Shown: positions 1-9,851, counted from the stretch's first letter. The stretch is DNA of 13,263 nt from Saccoglossus kowalevskii (GCF_000003605.2 NW_003114956.1:127550-140812), one strand, 5' to 3'. Notes: generated by a model not told the origin, from the letters alone. Numbers and translations: made by a program.

Positions 1-35
1 TCGAGGTGCGAACAAGACAATGCTGAGTTCGATCG
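1..35 (+). CDS. Possible 3' end of an exon, unidentified gene (partial)
   Basis: Frame 1 reads SRCEQDNAEFD plus two bases of a split codon, then meets TCG|GTAAGT, a near-consensus eukaryotic 5' splice donor with GT at 36-37. The next in-frame codon across the junction is a stop (TAA at 37-39), as expected if the exon ends here. Frame 2 is also open through the donor (RGANKTMLSSI), so the reading frame is not fixed. The piece could equally be an untranslated first exon, since local CpG content is higher than in the rest of the window. The peptide is too short to assign a family, and no matching downstream exon was found in the window. A chance GTAAGT is the main alternative. Confidence 0.3.
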
Positions 36-382
36 GTAAGTCATGTATGGGAATTTAATAGGCTGGCTCGTGAACAGCTGGACACTGAGAAGCCATCCAG
101 CAAAACAGAGCAGAGCGTTTGATAAGACGTCGGCTGCATAACCACACACCGCCCCATTCGTCCTTGTTTATGAAACATAGCGTGAACGAGGCGATGTGTG
201 GAAACTTTGGGAATACAATTCACAGATATTTGTCAAAGTGCAAGAAATTAGCCTTCCTGAGTAACTATTGTTTTGCCCGTGGCGTGTGTAAGCTGTTCAC
301 TTTTAGCCTTGTTGATGTTGTCATTCATTTGCTGTTTGCAATGCTGTTCGTTTATATGAGGCACTATTTCAGTGCTGTAAAT

Positions 383-394
383 GGGGGGGGGGGG
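383..394 (+). repeat. G12 homopolymer
   Basis: There are twelve consecutive G on the plus strand. A C12 run of the same length lies at 8552-8563. Runs of this length are prone to length errors in sequencing, so any frame read through this site is uncertain. Confidence 0.95.
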
Positions 395-1651
395 TGTTCG
401 ATGGTGCTACAAATTTATGCCAATTTACAGTGTATTCATACAGTCCTGTTTATGACACAACAGTCAAAACAGCAACAGTATAGTGAGACCCTCTCCAAGC
501 CACTTTGAGAGTTGAAAAATGCGACGTATCAATTTTCTCTTGGCTGTGTTGTGAAGGATATGACCCTTCCAAACATACCTTGTGAACACCGGCTTTGTTT
601 CTGACCCGAATAATAAATTTGTCAGGGCAGTCTACTGTGTACTGAAAACAGATTTTGTACACTGCCTAACTAACTACTTGTTAATGGATAAACTTACTCA
701 TATTTTTGGCTACTTGGATGTACAAATATTCACTCAAAATTTGGAGAGGTATAGGGACTGAATATGGAATGCCGCCGTAAAAACTTTTTCCCTTAGTGGT
801 GTGTTGATGAGAACTCTGCCTTCTACTAGGAGAGTAGGGGAGGACAGGCTAGTGTTAAGCATGGCCGATTTAAAAGTTTGAATGGTGGGAGTTCATAACA
901 TGTATCAAGTTTGGGTTATAACAATTTCTGGCTCTTTTGATTAGTGCCTTAACACTATACAACTGGTGGAGATACAATTTCAGCTGGTCCTTTCAGCATT
1001 TTAATAGCACAGCTCTCTGTCGTCTGTCTGCATTCTCGTCCTCTTACTTGCAATTGTTTGATCTTTCCTCCTGCCTAGTGAAATTTACCTGCCTTTTCTT
1101 TGTTCGTTGAATTCCAAGGTTTGTTCCCGGACACCAACTTGTGTATGTGTGTGTTATGCAATAGCCGTTCAAAGACTTGTTTTATTTAAAATTTCGCTCA
1201 GTATTAGCCCATGCTGCATCTCTCAGCTCCTAACCACCACTACGTTTTAATGTAATACACCAACATTTAAAAATGTCACTACAAGTTCAGTTACAAAAAA
1301 AAATACTTGAGAGAAGAAGAAAAAAAATAAAAACAGAATGGAATTCCCTAATCTTCTAAAACTGCAATCCTATCATCACAGACATCTAAAGTGTAATATT
1401 ATTCACCCTGAGTTGAACAACATCCGATCTTGCATAAAAACGAGAAAATGTTTTTTAAAGATCTCATCGGAACTCAATGAAAGGAAGTGGCAATATTTCA
1501 TAGGTATATAGTTGACCGCTTTACCTGTCAAAGCAGCATGAATACGAATACTTATTTTTCAGTAGGGTTATAGTAACTGACTTGTTGGAATGTGTGCTAT
1601 ACACTATTGATGAGCTTACTGACTCTGGCTTGTAATACAACTCGTAAATTT

Positions 1652-1668
1652 AACCTGCCTGGCAGGTT
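1652..1668. repeat. 17-nt palindrome AACCTGCC-T-GGCAGGTT
   Basis: Two perfect 8-base arms (1652-1659 and 1661-1668) flank a single central T. Each arm carries an AACCTG/CAGGTT hexamer, close to the E-box bound by Snail and ZEB family zinc-finger proteins (CACCTG/CAGGTG). A palindrome this short can also arise by chance, and no function is demonstrated. Confidence 0.5.
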
Positions 1669-2090
1669 GATTTCTTGTATTTTTTGCTTATGGTTGGACA
1701 ACTAACACTGACACCTGGAGGGAGGGGGTGATGATTAACTGGCACGAATATGCAAACACGGTTTATGATTTCATGTTTAAAGATTGTGGCACTTAAGTGA
1801 AAAAAATGATGTTTCAATGAAACAGTAGAGTATTTCAGTGCATTTAGTTGGTCATTGAGGTTATTAAACCAAAGTGTGGTGGGGTGGGGTCTTCAGAATT
1901 TGCCAGATATGTGAAATATAACATGATTTGAACCTAAAACCTGTAGTGATCTCTAAATGATAAAAAATGTTGAACAGTTTTGAACAACAGTATCATTGCG
2001 TTGAACATAACAAAATAATTTTTTGTTTGTCAAAAAAACATGTTTTCAATTTATTTTTCTTTTGATCCAATGTAGCACATATAATAGAGG

Positions 2091-2098
2091 TGACGTCA
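2091..2098. promoter_or_regulatory. Perfect CRE octamer TGACGTCA
   Basis: The palindromic octamer TGACGTCA is the full consensus of the cAMP response element bound by CREB/ATF bZIP dimers. It contains a CpG, which is uncommon in this AT-rich surrounding. No TATA box, initiator or transcript start can be placed next to it, so its role as an enhancer or promoter site is inference only. Confidence 0.4.
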
Positions 2099-3337
2099 GT
2101 CGATGTAATAAACCATATGAATGGTAACATGGTAATATGTTGTGCATACGATCGATGCATCTCAGACAATTGAATGTCACTCACCTGTCACTAGGGTAAC
2201 TTTATGATAGTTTTGTTTATTATTTCCCTACTAAAACAAAAACTTGACTAAGCAATGTCAATTTTTGTCAGGTATTGAGTAGTTGGCCAGATTCATCCTA
2301 TACATGGTGTTGTACAACAATTAAACTTTCCATAGATAACTATATATAAACTTGAAAAATCCTGTACCAAACATTTTAAAAAGTTGTTTCACTAGTTTTT
2401 ATAGTTGAATAGTCAAAATTGTTTTATCATCCATGTAGCAGTTAAAAGTTTTTAAAATGGGGCCTAGTATGATAGTGTCATTTTTTTCATATTTCTCAAA
2501 ATATAATATCAAGGCATATTGCAGATGACAAAATGTGTCCCATTTCGTCCAAAATCATCTATGAATTTTTTTTTTATGTTTCAGTTTGATCAAGGCATGT
2601 TCTCAATGAAAAGCTGACTATTTGTTCCAAAAATCTAAGAAATTGTAGAAAAAATACTTAAAAATTTGTGAAATGTGGCATCATTGTTTTGGTGGGCAAA
2701 TGTTGGCATTCAAATAGTCTGGATTGATTATTTAAATATAATTAGATTTGAATAATTAATTAGTTTAAAAAAAAATAGGCTTCATGTGTAGTGTCAGGTT
2801 ATTGTATTAATTGTCGTTTTTCTGTTTAAAGTCAATGTACTTTTAGATTTGCACATTATTTGCACATTATTATTTTTTCCAATTTGACATTTATCATTTT
2901 TCAAATCGGCACAAAGATAAATGATTTTAATATTGTAAAGTAGAAAATATTTTAATGAGAAGGTTTTGTAAACATTTATCAATGTCAACATTTCGCTACA
3001 GATATTATATAAGTGATAGTTAGTACACATCAACTACCGGTATCAACAGATGACTTTTGTTATTATCCTTATCGGAACCTTGTTAAACACGACATAATCA
3101 CGAGAAACTCTTTGAAAACACCGTCTTCATCATCACGTAAGCTGCCTGGTAATAAATGAGAAAAAAACGTGTTCATTAGTCATTGTCGGAAGTTTGTTGC
3201 ACAAAAGACCCATTTTAATTTTTTTCAAGACTGGTTTGAAGTCTCATTATACGGCTAGAAATAAATGACAAAATCAAGAAGTTCTGTATTATAACCGTTT
3301 TAGTGTCATGGGAAACTAATGCATCTGACATCTCTAA
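2099..3337. other. AT-rich non-coding stretch
   Basis: I see no gene here. The stretch is dominated by A and T runs, TTTAAAA words and short stop-interrupted frames on both strands. A short tandem duplication at 2847-2868 is listed separately. Confidence 0.6.
2847..2868 (+). repeat. 11-bp tandem duplication ATTTGCACATT x2
   Basis: Two perfect, directly abutting copies of ATTTGCACATT occupy 2847-2857 and 2858-2868. Each copy contains ATTTGCA, seven of the eight bases of the POU/octamer site ATTTGCAT. The simplest origin is replication slippage. Two phased POU-like half sites is an alternative reading. Confidence 0.7.
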
Positions 3338-3424
3338 GACAGTGAGTCACAGTATCTTTCAGTAGTTTTCTAGGGAGTCACATAGACTTTTACTGGGGTC
3401 CTAGGGAGTCACAAAACTTTACTG
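3338..3424 (+). repeat. 31-bp tandem array, three degenerate units
   Basis: The core GAGTCACA occurs at 3344-3351, 3375-3382 and 3406-3413, so the spacing is exactly 31 bases twice. Copies two and three share the longer word CTAGGGAGTCACA and both continue into a similar ACTTT(T)ACTG tail. The first copy is more diverged and reads AGTGAGTCACAG followed by CTTTCAGTAG. In that copy the core is a perfect AP-1 heptamer (TGAGTCA, 3343-3349), while in the other two the T has become G. The array is either an old minisatellite or a set of phased protein sites. Confidence 0.75.
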
Positions 3425-5939
3425 AAATTTTTGCCTCATGAATGCTTTGAAACCATGAAATGTTTTACATTTGCACAAGAGACAAATTTGAGAGAATCAG
3501 AGAATACTGTGAAATTTTGTAGCATTACAAATTTATTGTATCATTGAAATACCACTTATTTTAATTAATCATAAAAACACCTCTAGTTTATGTAAGCACA
3601 TGTGCTACTAATAGAGCAAATATGGTATTGCATAATGAATGCCGCCAAATTATATCACATATATATACCGTATACTGTAGAGTGTCAACTAAAAATGTTA
3701 TTGTTTCATAAATTTTATGGCGTGATGAAAGATGAATACATTTCCCGACAAAATAAATTTGTGTGAACTATGATGTGAATCCTACCTAAAGTCATGTCTA
3801 ACATTTTGCAATTTTACTGATCTCATTAGATAAAAACATTTTTTGTGCAATATTAACCTTTTGAAAAGTAAACTTTCGCCACTTTTCATGGAATTTTTTT
3901 CAACAATTTTGATCAAATCTTGTTACCAAAAGGAAATTGTGCGCATTTAGTTCAAAATTATCTAAAAATACTAAAAAAATTCAAAAATATAATCAAAATG
4001 TTGATGGGAAAAATTATAGCATCCAAAGCGTTACAGTATTTTAATATGCATATTTATATTTACTTTATTTCCCTAAAGAATATATGTATTAATGAAATGT
4101 CTCTTTATTCTCCTACACGATACGATAGCAGCCATGATTCAATTACAGAAATAAACATATAATGTTAAAAGAAAATACGTCTATAGTTTCCTATAAAGTT
4201 TAGTATTGTTATTGAGAACCTCGGGCATGTCTGGATTTAAATGGTTTGTTTTATACTGGGTCTGTACTTGTGAAGGTGACAACAAGTGCAGACTAGAGAT
4301 ATCAAATACTAGTAGTCTAGACGACACAGTGTACGTATTATTATAAATAAAATATTTTTTAATGTTGACTGATGTGTTTTCTTCACCTAAAGTTTTCATT
4401 GATTATTCCCTCCATTTAGAGTCTTTAAGCAAGTTTGTAAAACGGTTATTTTCAATTCTGAAAGCATACTGATTTCTAGCGTCAAACAAAACTACTGATG
4501 CAGTGAATGTAAAATGTCAAAAAAGCACGATCTAACGTGAGTAGAAACTTGTGTATCCGGAAACTGTGATGATTACAGGGAGTCTTTACTGTAAATGTGA
4601 ATTTGTATGATTTGAAGCTGGGAATGCTGTATGCAAAATTGTCAGGTGAATAGGGTTCCCTGTTTGAAAAGGAGGATATAGTTGTTTTTGTGAAAAAGTA
4701 TTGTCTTGGATGAAAAATGTAAAATAATTATAAGAAACAATATGTCAGACTTGTATATGTAATTAAAATATTTGAAAATATCAACAAAAAACTGGTGAGT
4801 AATCAAACAATGATCTCTCTCTGGATTTTGTAAACCATTTGATAATTATTTCTATTGTAGCAAAAGAAATATAGAAATTTGATAATCCTAATATCCAAAT
4901 TAGCCACTCTGCTTTGACATTTAATTGGGAAGAAAGAAATTAGTCTCCGTCATATTTATGGGGAATGTACTGCAACAGAAAAAAATTGACACAAAATCAA
5001 TGAAAGAATGTAAGAATGCAAATTCATCCAGGGATCAAATCTAGATAAAAAATATGTTCATTTTGTTCTACTTGTATTGTGTCTATGCGAGACTATTCAG
5101 ACTCAGCAGATCCTGAGTACATCAAAATATTTTTGATATCTTATTGTATCTTCAATATTTATTTTTCTATATTTTTATCCCACAATATAGAATATGCAGA
5201 AAGTATTTTTGAATGGAGCCTAAATAAAACTGTATTTTAAAATTACTTTTCTTAATATTATCCATATTGAACTGTGCTTTATGCAGATAAAGCCATAGTA
5301 TTTCTGGTAGTACCCTGTACTTTTGTTCAAGAGTTGATCGAACCTGGTGGGTGTGTCCGAACATTGGTGGGTTTTTTGGGGAGAAAGGGAAAAAAATCAA
5401 ACCAAGTAAGGAAAAAATAATAAGACATGTACATTTTATAGAGGACAAAACAAATATTTCACAAAAGTCTAAACTAAGTGAAGAAAAAAAAAATATTTGC
5501 ACACTTTGTTTTCCACTCCAGAGTTCCTAATGGTCAGTCTCCTAACTAAATTTCTTTAGCAGTTTATCATTAATTTCACATAAAAAAAAAACTACTGCTT
5601 ATGTTTATGTTATATGTAGTTTCTGGTCACGATTTCTTTCGCAATGCGTTTCCAAAATAGTTTTCAGTTGAGAAAAATATGCTGAGTCATCGTTCATATG
5701 TATATGTATCAAGTGGTATCATTAAGAAAAAAAACAACATGGTTTTATTGTGGCGTTACCCCTAATTTGCCCAGCTCCTTTTAAAATGGTGATATTTTAC
5801 AACTTAAAAACTCACAACTGTCAATTAGTCAATCACTTAGCCCTATCAACTTGTTTATATTCTTTCTCAAAAAAAAAAAAAAGAAACGTTAAAATAAGAT
5901 TAGTCCAGACAATCGCACCAAATAGCACTTTTAGTGATA
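3425..5939. other. AT-rich non-coding stretch
   Basis: I see no supported gene. Frames are short and interrupted on both strands, and the translations are lysine-, asparagine- and isoleucine-rich, as expected from AT-rich non-coding DNA. Around 5345-5380 there is a G-rich patch (GGTGGG, then GGTGGG, then GGGG). An A14 run lies at 5869-5882. Confidence 0.6.
5869..5882 (+). repeat. A14 homopolymer
   Basis: Fourteen consecutive A follow a TTTCTC word. No target-site duplication or upstream retroelement body is apparent, so I do not read it as a retroposon tail. Confidence 0.8.
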
Positions 5940-6420
5940 CCCTTTCAGTATCTAGGAACAGGAAGTTGGAAATAACGAGGTGTTAAAAATAATGTAATTG
6001 GCCTCCTCTAAAGGTGTATTCAAGTTTCCTAACCGATTGTTCCATGCATGGTCTGTGAAAATGTCTGGCCTGTATGTTAAAAGGCTGCCCTTTTTAGCTA
6101 GAAATACAGCCCCATTGATGAGGTTGTTTTGATTTACCAATTGCAAGTCAATTGGTAGATTGCACTTGTATGGTTTCACAATGGCTGAGGGACCCGATCC
6201 TGTATTGTGAGGCTTCACAATGCTCAAGGAACTGTTGGCCCAGCAATGGAATTAAATGGAACAAAATTGGAAGGAGCAACAGTGGAGGTACAGATCAAAC
6301 GAACAGAGATGGTAGCCGCTGTTTGCTTTTCACCCCAGGAGTTTATTTCTAAACCAGATTGCCACTGTCTATTTTCTTCAACATGAATTGCAAAATTGAC
6401 TGCTGTGCACATATATTCAG
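5940..6420. other. Island of less AT-rich, coding-like sequence
   Basis: This interval differs from its surroundings. It has fewer A/T runs, and frames are open on both strands. The minus strand is stop-free over 5952-6251 (about 100 codons, no ATG start), giving a product of normal-looking composition that includes SIVKPHNTGSG and IVKPYKCN, a near repeat of the same words. A second minus frame is open over 6224-6412. The plus strand carries the RRM-like peptide listed separately. It could be a fragment of an exon, a processed pseudogene or a mobile-element remnant. I do not recognise the minus-strand product. Confidence 0.35.
6189..6386 (+). pseudogene. RRM-like coding fragment, possibly decayed or a single exon
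   Basis: A frame open from 6189 to the TGA at 6384-6386 contains AMELNGTKLEGATVEV (from 6243). This resembles the last part of an RNA recognition motif, where alanine-rich helix 2 is followed by an LNG turn and the final beta strand (LEGATVEV). This pattern recurs in A1CF, RBM46/47 and hnRNP Q/R type proteins. Only about 20 residues match. The RNP1 and RNP2 motifs are absent and the expected continuation (usually TLAKP) is replaced. GAG|GTACAG at 6283-6288 could be a splice donor at the end of the matching block, and an AG at 6209-6210 a weak acceptor. The opposite strand is open over 5952-6251, so the coding strand is unsettled. Chance resemblance is a serious alternative. Confidence 0.2.
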
Positions 6421-6663
6421 GAATTTATTTCGGAATTCTCGAGTAAAACGTCAGAATTTCAAATCAAGATTATTTTCGGAGTGTGCATGAAGTTTGGTGG
6501 TTATTCATGATGATACATATAGGTGCTGCATTGACTGTGGAGTGTTCACTTCTTTAAACCTTATGTGGTTAGGTCAATGTAAAAGTACATGTGACTGACA
6601 GGATTAGCGTTAATAGTTGTCAGTGCAAGCTGGACACTTGCTCATATACCGGATCAGACTAGG

Positions 6664-6746
6664 CACCCACTTATAGTGTTGGTGCAGTCATGATACATGC
6701 CGAGTGTGCCTTCAGATGAGAAACACCCAGTTGTCTGTTGGTACAG
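6664..6746 (+). repeat. Loose direct repeat, two units about 60 bp apart
   Basis: CACCCACTTATAGTG followed by TTGGTGCAG (6664-6687) is echoed by CACCCAGTTGTC followed by TGTTGGTACAG (6724-6746). About three quarters of positions agree if one gap is allowed. The intervening bases do not clearly match, so this may be a decayed tandem repeat or coincidence. Confidence 0.3.
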
Positions 6747-8404
6747 CTGGGGTTTCCACTCCACATGGTTTAGAAAAATCTTGTTTACTCATTCCTACAA
6801 TTGATTTGTTGTTGGACACAACACACTAAAGGTGGCGAGTTACAACTCGACTCAACATACTAGGGTTCGAGTACGTTGGTGGTCTTCCACGTTTTTAGCG
6901 CAATGTGAGGGGGAGGGTTAGATGTGTGGCAGGTGGTCGGTTGCCATTCACACGTTAAAGCATGTCAAACGACAGATGAATTGCATGCCGTACATTATCT
7001 GCAGTATTCGACTCTACGCCCTGCTATGTGTAAATTAAGGTGGAAAATTTATGAATAAGTTTTAAGTAAGCAAGCAGTAAATCAATGCAGTCAATAATCA
7101 GCACCGTGTAAAATACGTGTGATGAAACTTCTTTAGTTTAATATTTCATAATTCATTGCACAAAATATGTGGGACTACATCTCTGTGGTGTCACTTCAAA
7201 ATTTTTACCGTGGGATACCTATTTAGTTATGTCATCTCCTCTTCTTTGCAAATCATGCAAGTATTGTTGTTTTCATGTAATTAATATACTGGGTAAAACA
7301 AAACATCCAATTTGAATTTTGTTTGTCAGATTCCAACATATTACATCACGACTGTTTGTATGACTACTAAAACAGTGTTGGAATTGTAATATTTTGTTTG
7401 TGTCAAGGTCATGTTTTGTTTACAACAATAGAGTCTTACAGGAATCCTTGCATCTGACAGATTTGGGTTCTAGATTTATGACTATGAGAGAAAGTTGGGC
7501 AGTTGATAAGAGACGGCTTCATTTTATTACAGGCAGACTGTAGGCCTAATTTGTAGTCTTGTTGGACATAGCTTCAAGGTGTACTATCGGTATGCATTTG
7601 ATGAGTTAATAAATCTATGGTGTCACTTGATGTATTTTTAACGCAACACAATGAATTTTTCTCCCGCATAATGTTTGGTTATTTGTTGGTGTTCATGAAG
7701 ACTATATTGCGCCATAGTCAAGAACTCAATTGAGATGCTCACAGCGAGCTGTGATTTTTTGAGAGATGTCTGACACAAAATTAGTCGTCTGAATCAGTCA
7801 TTGCCATCTTTCACAAATTATAAACCTGCATTATTTTTTTCCAAATTGTTTTTGAAATGTTGATCTGTCAATGGAACTTGCACCTTTTTGGTCCAAAATT
7901 AATGAAACTCAATTGCTATGGACAACATTGTGGCCTTCAAAGTACACAAGAAGTGTATAATTTGATTTTCTAGTTCTGAGTTTAGTGAATTATTTTCTAT
8001 CCTACTATCTAATAGCAACGTGTTAAAATTAGATATCTTATCCTTTATCTTTTGTATGCTCAGACCATATGGGTTAAACCAATAATATAAATGACACCTA
8101 ATTTAGCTATTATTTATAAATTAGTCTCATAAGTAAATAAAATACTAATTAAATTAGATTAAATAATTTGTTAAGACAGATATTTAAAGCCATGATTTTT
8201 CATGTTTTCAAATACATAGAAGTGGATTATAATTGTAGGTGCCAGAAATAAATTCAGAACGCTATAGTAAAAACCATTAAAACTTTTTATAGGCGTTTTG
8301 CATGACCAGGGGCACTCAAGCTATGCTTGAAAGATCGCAAATCTTGTAGTTTATTTGTTCTCAATGCACGATGCGAGTTGAATCTTGATTTCAGACAATA
8401 GGCT

Positions 8405-8437
8405 AAAGTGTCTGCTGACCTATGTAATAGACACTTT
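8405..8437. repeat. Inverted repeat with perfect 9-bp arms
   Basis: AAAGTGTCT (8405-8413) is the exact reverse complement of AGACACTTT (8429-8437), with a 15-base loop. It could fold as a small hairpin in RNA or DNA, but the stem is too short for a microRNA precursor. Confidence 0.5.
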
Positions 8438-8551
8438 CCGGACTTTGGACTAATTGCATTGTAGCACACCAGACTATTAAGTTAATATTCAGTTTTAGTA
8501 TAGTGCAGAGTAGGTTAGGCTAAAGTATTTGATAGCCATTATAGCTAGACA

Positions 8552-8563
8552 CCCCCCCCCCCC
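8552..8563 (+). repeat. C12 homopolymer
   Basis: Twelve consecutive C sit in otherwise AT-rich sequence. Like the G12 run at 383-394, the length is unreliable in most sequencing data. Confidence 0.95.
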
Positions 8564-8683
8564 AAACCTACCTATTTCTTCTCACTGACCTGGATTTCTT
8601 TTATGTCTATTTTATGTTGATATAAAACGAAGTTAATACACTACTTCACATGCTTAATGTGTAGAAAGTGTGTATGTGTGCTT

Positions 8684-8697
8684 GTTTCCATGGAAAC
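8684..8697. promoter_or_regulatory. Perfect X-box palindrome GTTTCCATGGAAAC
   Basis: This is a perfect 14-nt palindrome made of GTTTCC, AT and GGAAAC. It fits the X-box consensus bound by RFX winged-helix transcription factors, which in animals activate many ciliary genes. Known functional X-boxes usually lie within a few hundred bases of a transcription start. No gene start is identified nearby here, so a distal enhancer role or chance are both open. Confidence 0.4.
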
Positions 8698-9625
8698 GAC
8701 AATTTTGCTCGTTCCTCCATGGACTTCATTACTGGTGGTTCATTTCTGATTGACATATTCCTTCTATTGTTTGAATAGTTTTGTTAAATGCCATAACTGT
8801 ATCAAAGCATTTGTTAAATCTTTTGTTATCAAGTATACCTACATGTATGCCTACAAGTCTTTAATGTATTTTTGAACAGACAGGAAAAATGCTTAGTCTC
8901 TTTGTTTTGTGACTCAGAATCTCTCTTCGGCTGTCTCTGCAGCTGTTTGTGAGGATAATCTCATCCAATCAGTTACTTTCATGTGTTTCAGCATGAACCT
9001 GAGTTCAACTGTGAATTTAAGAAAAATGGCAAAATGCTTTGTTTGTAAGTGCTTGTTCATCAGTCAGTGTAAAATATACTTCTGTTGCTGAAGTTTTTGC
9101 AATTGTTAATATGGTTGTACACTTTTTGCTATTTTCTTGAAATTCAAACAGAGCTTTTGTAGGCACTCTTGTTTTTCACATAAATTATTAAATTACTATT
9201 GTGGGAAAATGTTTAATTTCCAGGTTCTTTCATTTTCAGGTGTGCCAAAAATGTCCACAGTGACTTTAGTATCCCACCAATGTATAATTATCAAATCATT
9301 CATTTTTCTGGTAGCCAAAATTGTACTGCTTGCAGTTGTATTCATTTTGAATGCTGGAATCTTAGATCACTTTTCCAGACTCTATGGCTCCATAAAAATG
9401 CTACTTAGGGAGTTTTTCAGTCGACGTAATTACTACAATATTATTTCTCAAAAGAAAGTTTGCAACTCAGTGAAAGTATTGAATGTGTTGATTGTTATTT
9501 CCTCTCCTTCCCATAACTGATACCAAGTTACTGAATTCAGCTGACTTTATTTTGGGTGGTACCCACATTCCTTATTATACATGTGCAAGAACACCCCTGT
9601 GAGAGTAGTGGAATGATCCAGCGAT
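8698..9625. other. Non-coding stretch with splice-acceptor-like sites
   Basis: Pyrimidine tracts ending in AG occur at about 8940 (CTGTCTCTGCAG), 8991 (CATGTGTTTCAG) and 9240 (TTTCATTTTCAG). The last opens into a plus-strand frame that ends at 9520. It encodes GVPKMSTVTLVSHQ followed by a strongly hydrophobic stretch of roughly 25 residues that could be one membrane helix. I do not recognise this product, it begins without an ATG, and no donor or partner exon supports it. It is not called as a gene. Confidence 0.4.
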
Positions 9626-9836
9626 TACTGTAAAATGACTAATTTTCACTGGGTTCAAATTTCGCTGATTTACCATTTCAGGCATATTCAGTGGGTTTTA
9701 AATTCACAGTTTTATCATTTAGGTAATGTGTTCTATGCTAAATTTTACATATTCACTGGGTTTTAATTTAGCGCATTTTCCAGTCAGGGAAATAAGCAAA
9801 ATTAAAACCCAGTGAATAATTAACCCCTTTACAGTA
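9626..9836. mobile_element. 211-bp foldback (MITE-like) element, complete copy A
   Basis: The element starts TACTGTAAA and ends TTTACAGTA. Its left arm (9626-9671) aligns with the reverse complement of its right arm (9790-9836) at 38 of 47 columns, with one gap. The shared core TTCACTGGGTT occurs at 9645-9655, in variant form (ATTCAGTGGGTT) at 9686-9697, and again at 9751-9761, with the inverted form near the right end. A perfect 19-bp inverted repeat is nested inside: ATTCACTGGGTTTTAATTT at 9751-9769 and its complement at 9799-9817. The outer TA on each side could be a TA target duplication, as in Tc1/mariner-type MITEs, but that is inference. There is no coding capacity. An A12 run (9840-9851) follows three bases after the right end. 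Confidence 0.8.
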
Positions 9837-9839
9837 TTT

Positions 9840-9851
9840 AAAAAAAAAAAA
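9840..9851 (+). repeat. A12 homopolymer next to the foldback element
   Basis: Twelve consecutive A begin three bases after the right terminus of copy A. It is probably part of the pre-existing AT-rich target, because copy B has no A run outside its equivalent end (12854 and leftward). Confidence 0.8.

Larger units (their letters stand above)
36..2090. other. Non-coding stretch, possible start of a long intron
   Basis: I see no supported gene here. One frame is stop-free at 119-508 on the plus strand. It has no ATG at its start, runs through a G12 homopolymer and resembles no family I know, so I do not call it. The stretch holds G-rich patches at about 1715-1728 (GGAGGGAGGGGG) and about 1876-1890 (GGTGGGGTGGGG), which could form two-tier quadruplexes. 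A 17-nt palindrome lies at 1652-1668. The first 300 bases are visibly less AT-rich than what follows. Confidence 0.6.
6421..8683. other. Non-coding stretch
   Basis: No supported gene is visible. The part from about 6640 to 7020 is richer in G and C and contains a loose direct repeat (6664-6746) and a short palindrome, CGAGTT-AC-AACTCG, at 6836-6849. From about 7980 to 8170 it is extremely AT-rich. A 9-bp inverted repeat lies at 8405-8437. Confidence 0.55.

Noticed and set aside
119-508. 129-codon plus-strand open frame with a hydrophobic segment
   Set aside because: It starts at a TTG rather than ATG, reads through a G12 homopolymer whose length is uncertain, lies just after a likely splice donor and matches no family I recognise.
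4589-4620. TACTGTAAATGTGAATTT, resembling the foldback terminus
   Set aside because: Only the first nine bases match. The TTCACTGGG core and any inverted partner are absent.
6865-6895. tRNA-like B-box (GGTTCGAGTAC)
   Set aside because: The flanking bases do not form a T stem, and no acceptor or anticodon stem can be drawn around it.
9137-9520. 127-codon plus-strand open frame with one membrane-like segment, preceded by an acceptor-like TTTTCAG
   Set aside because: No ATG at its start, no recognisable family, and no partner exon. The composition fits AT-rich non-coding DNA with a run of hydrophobic codons.
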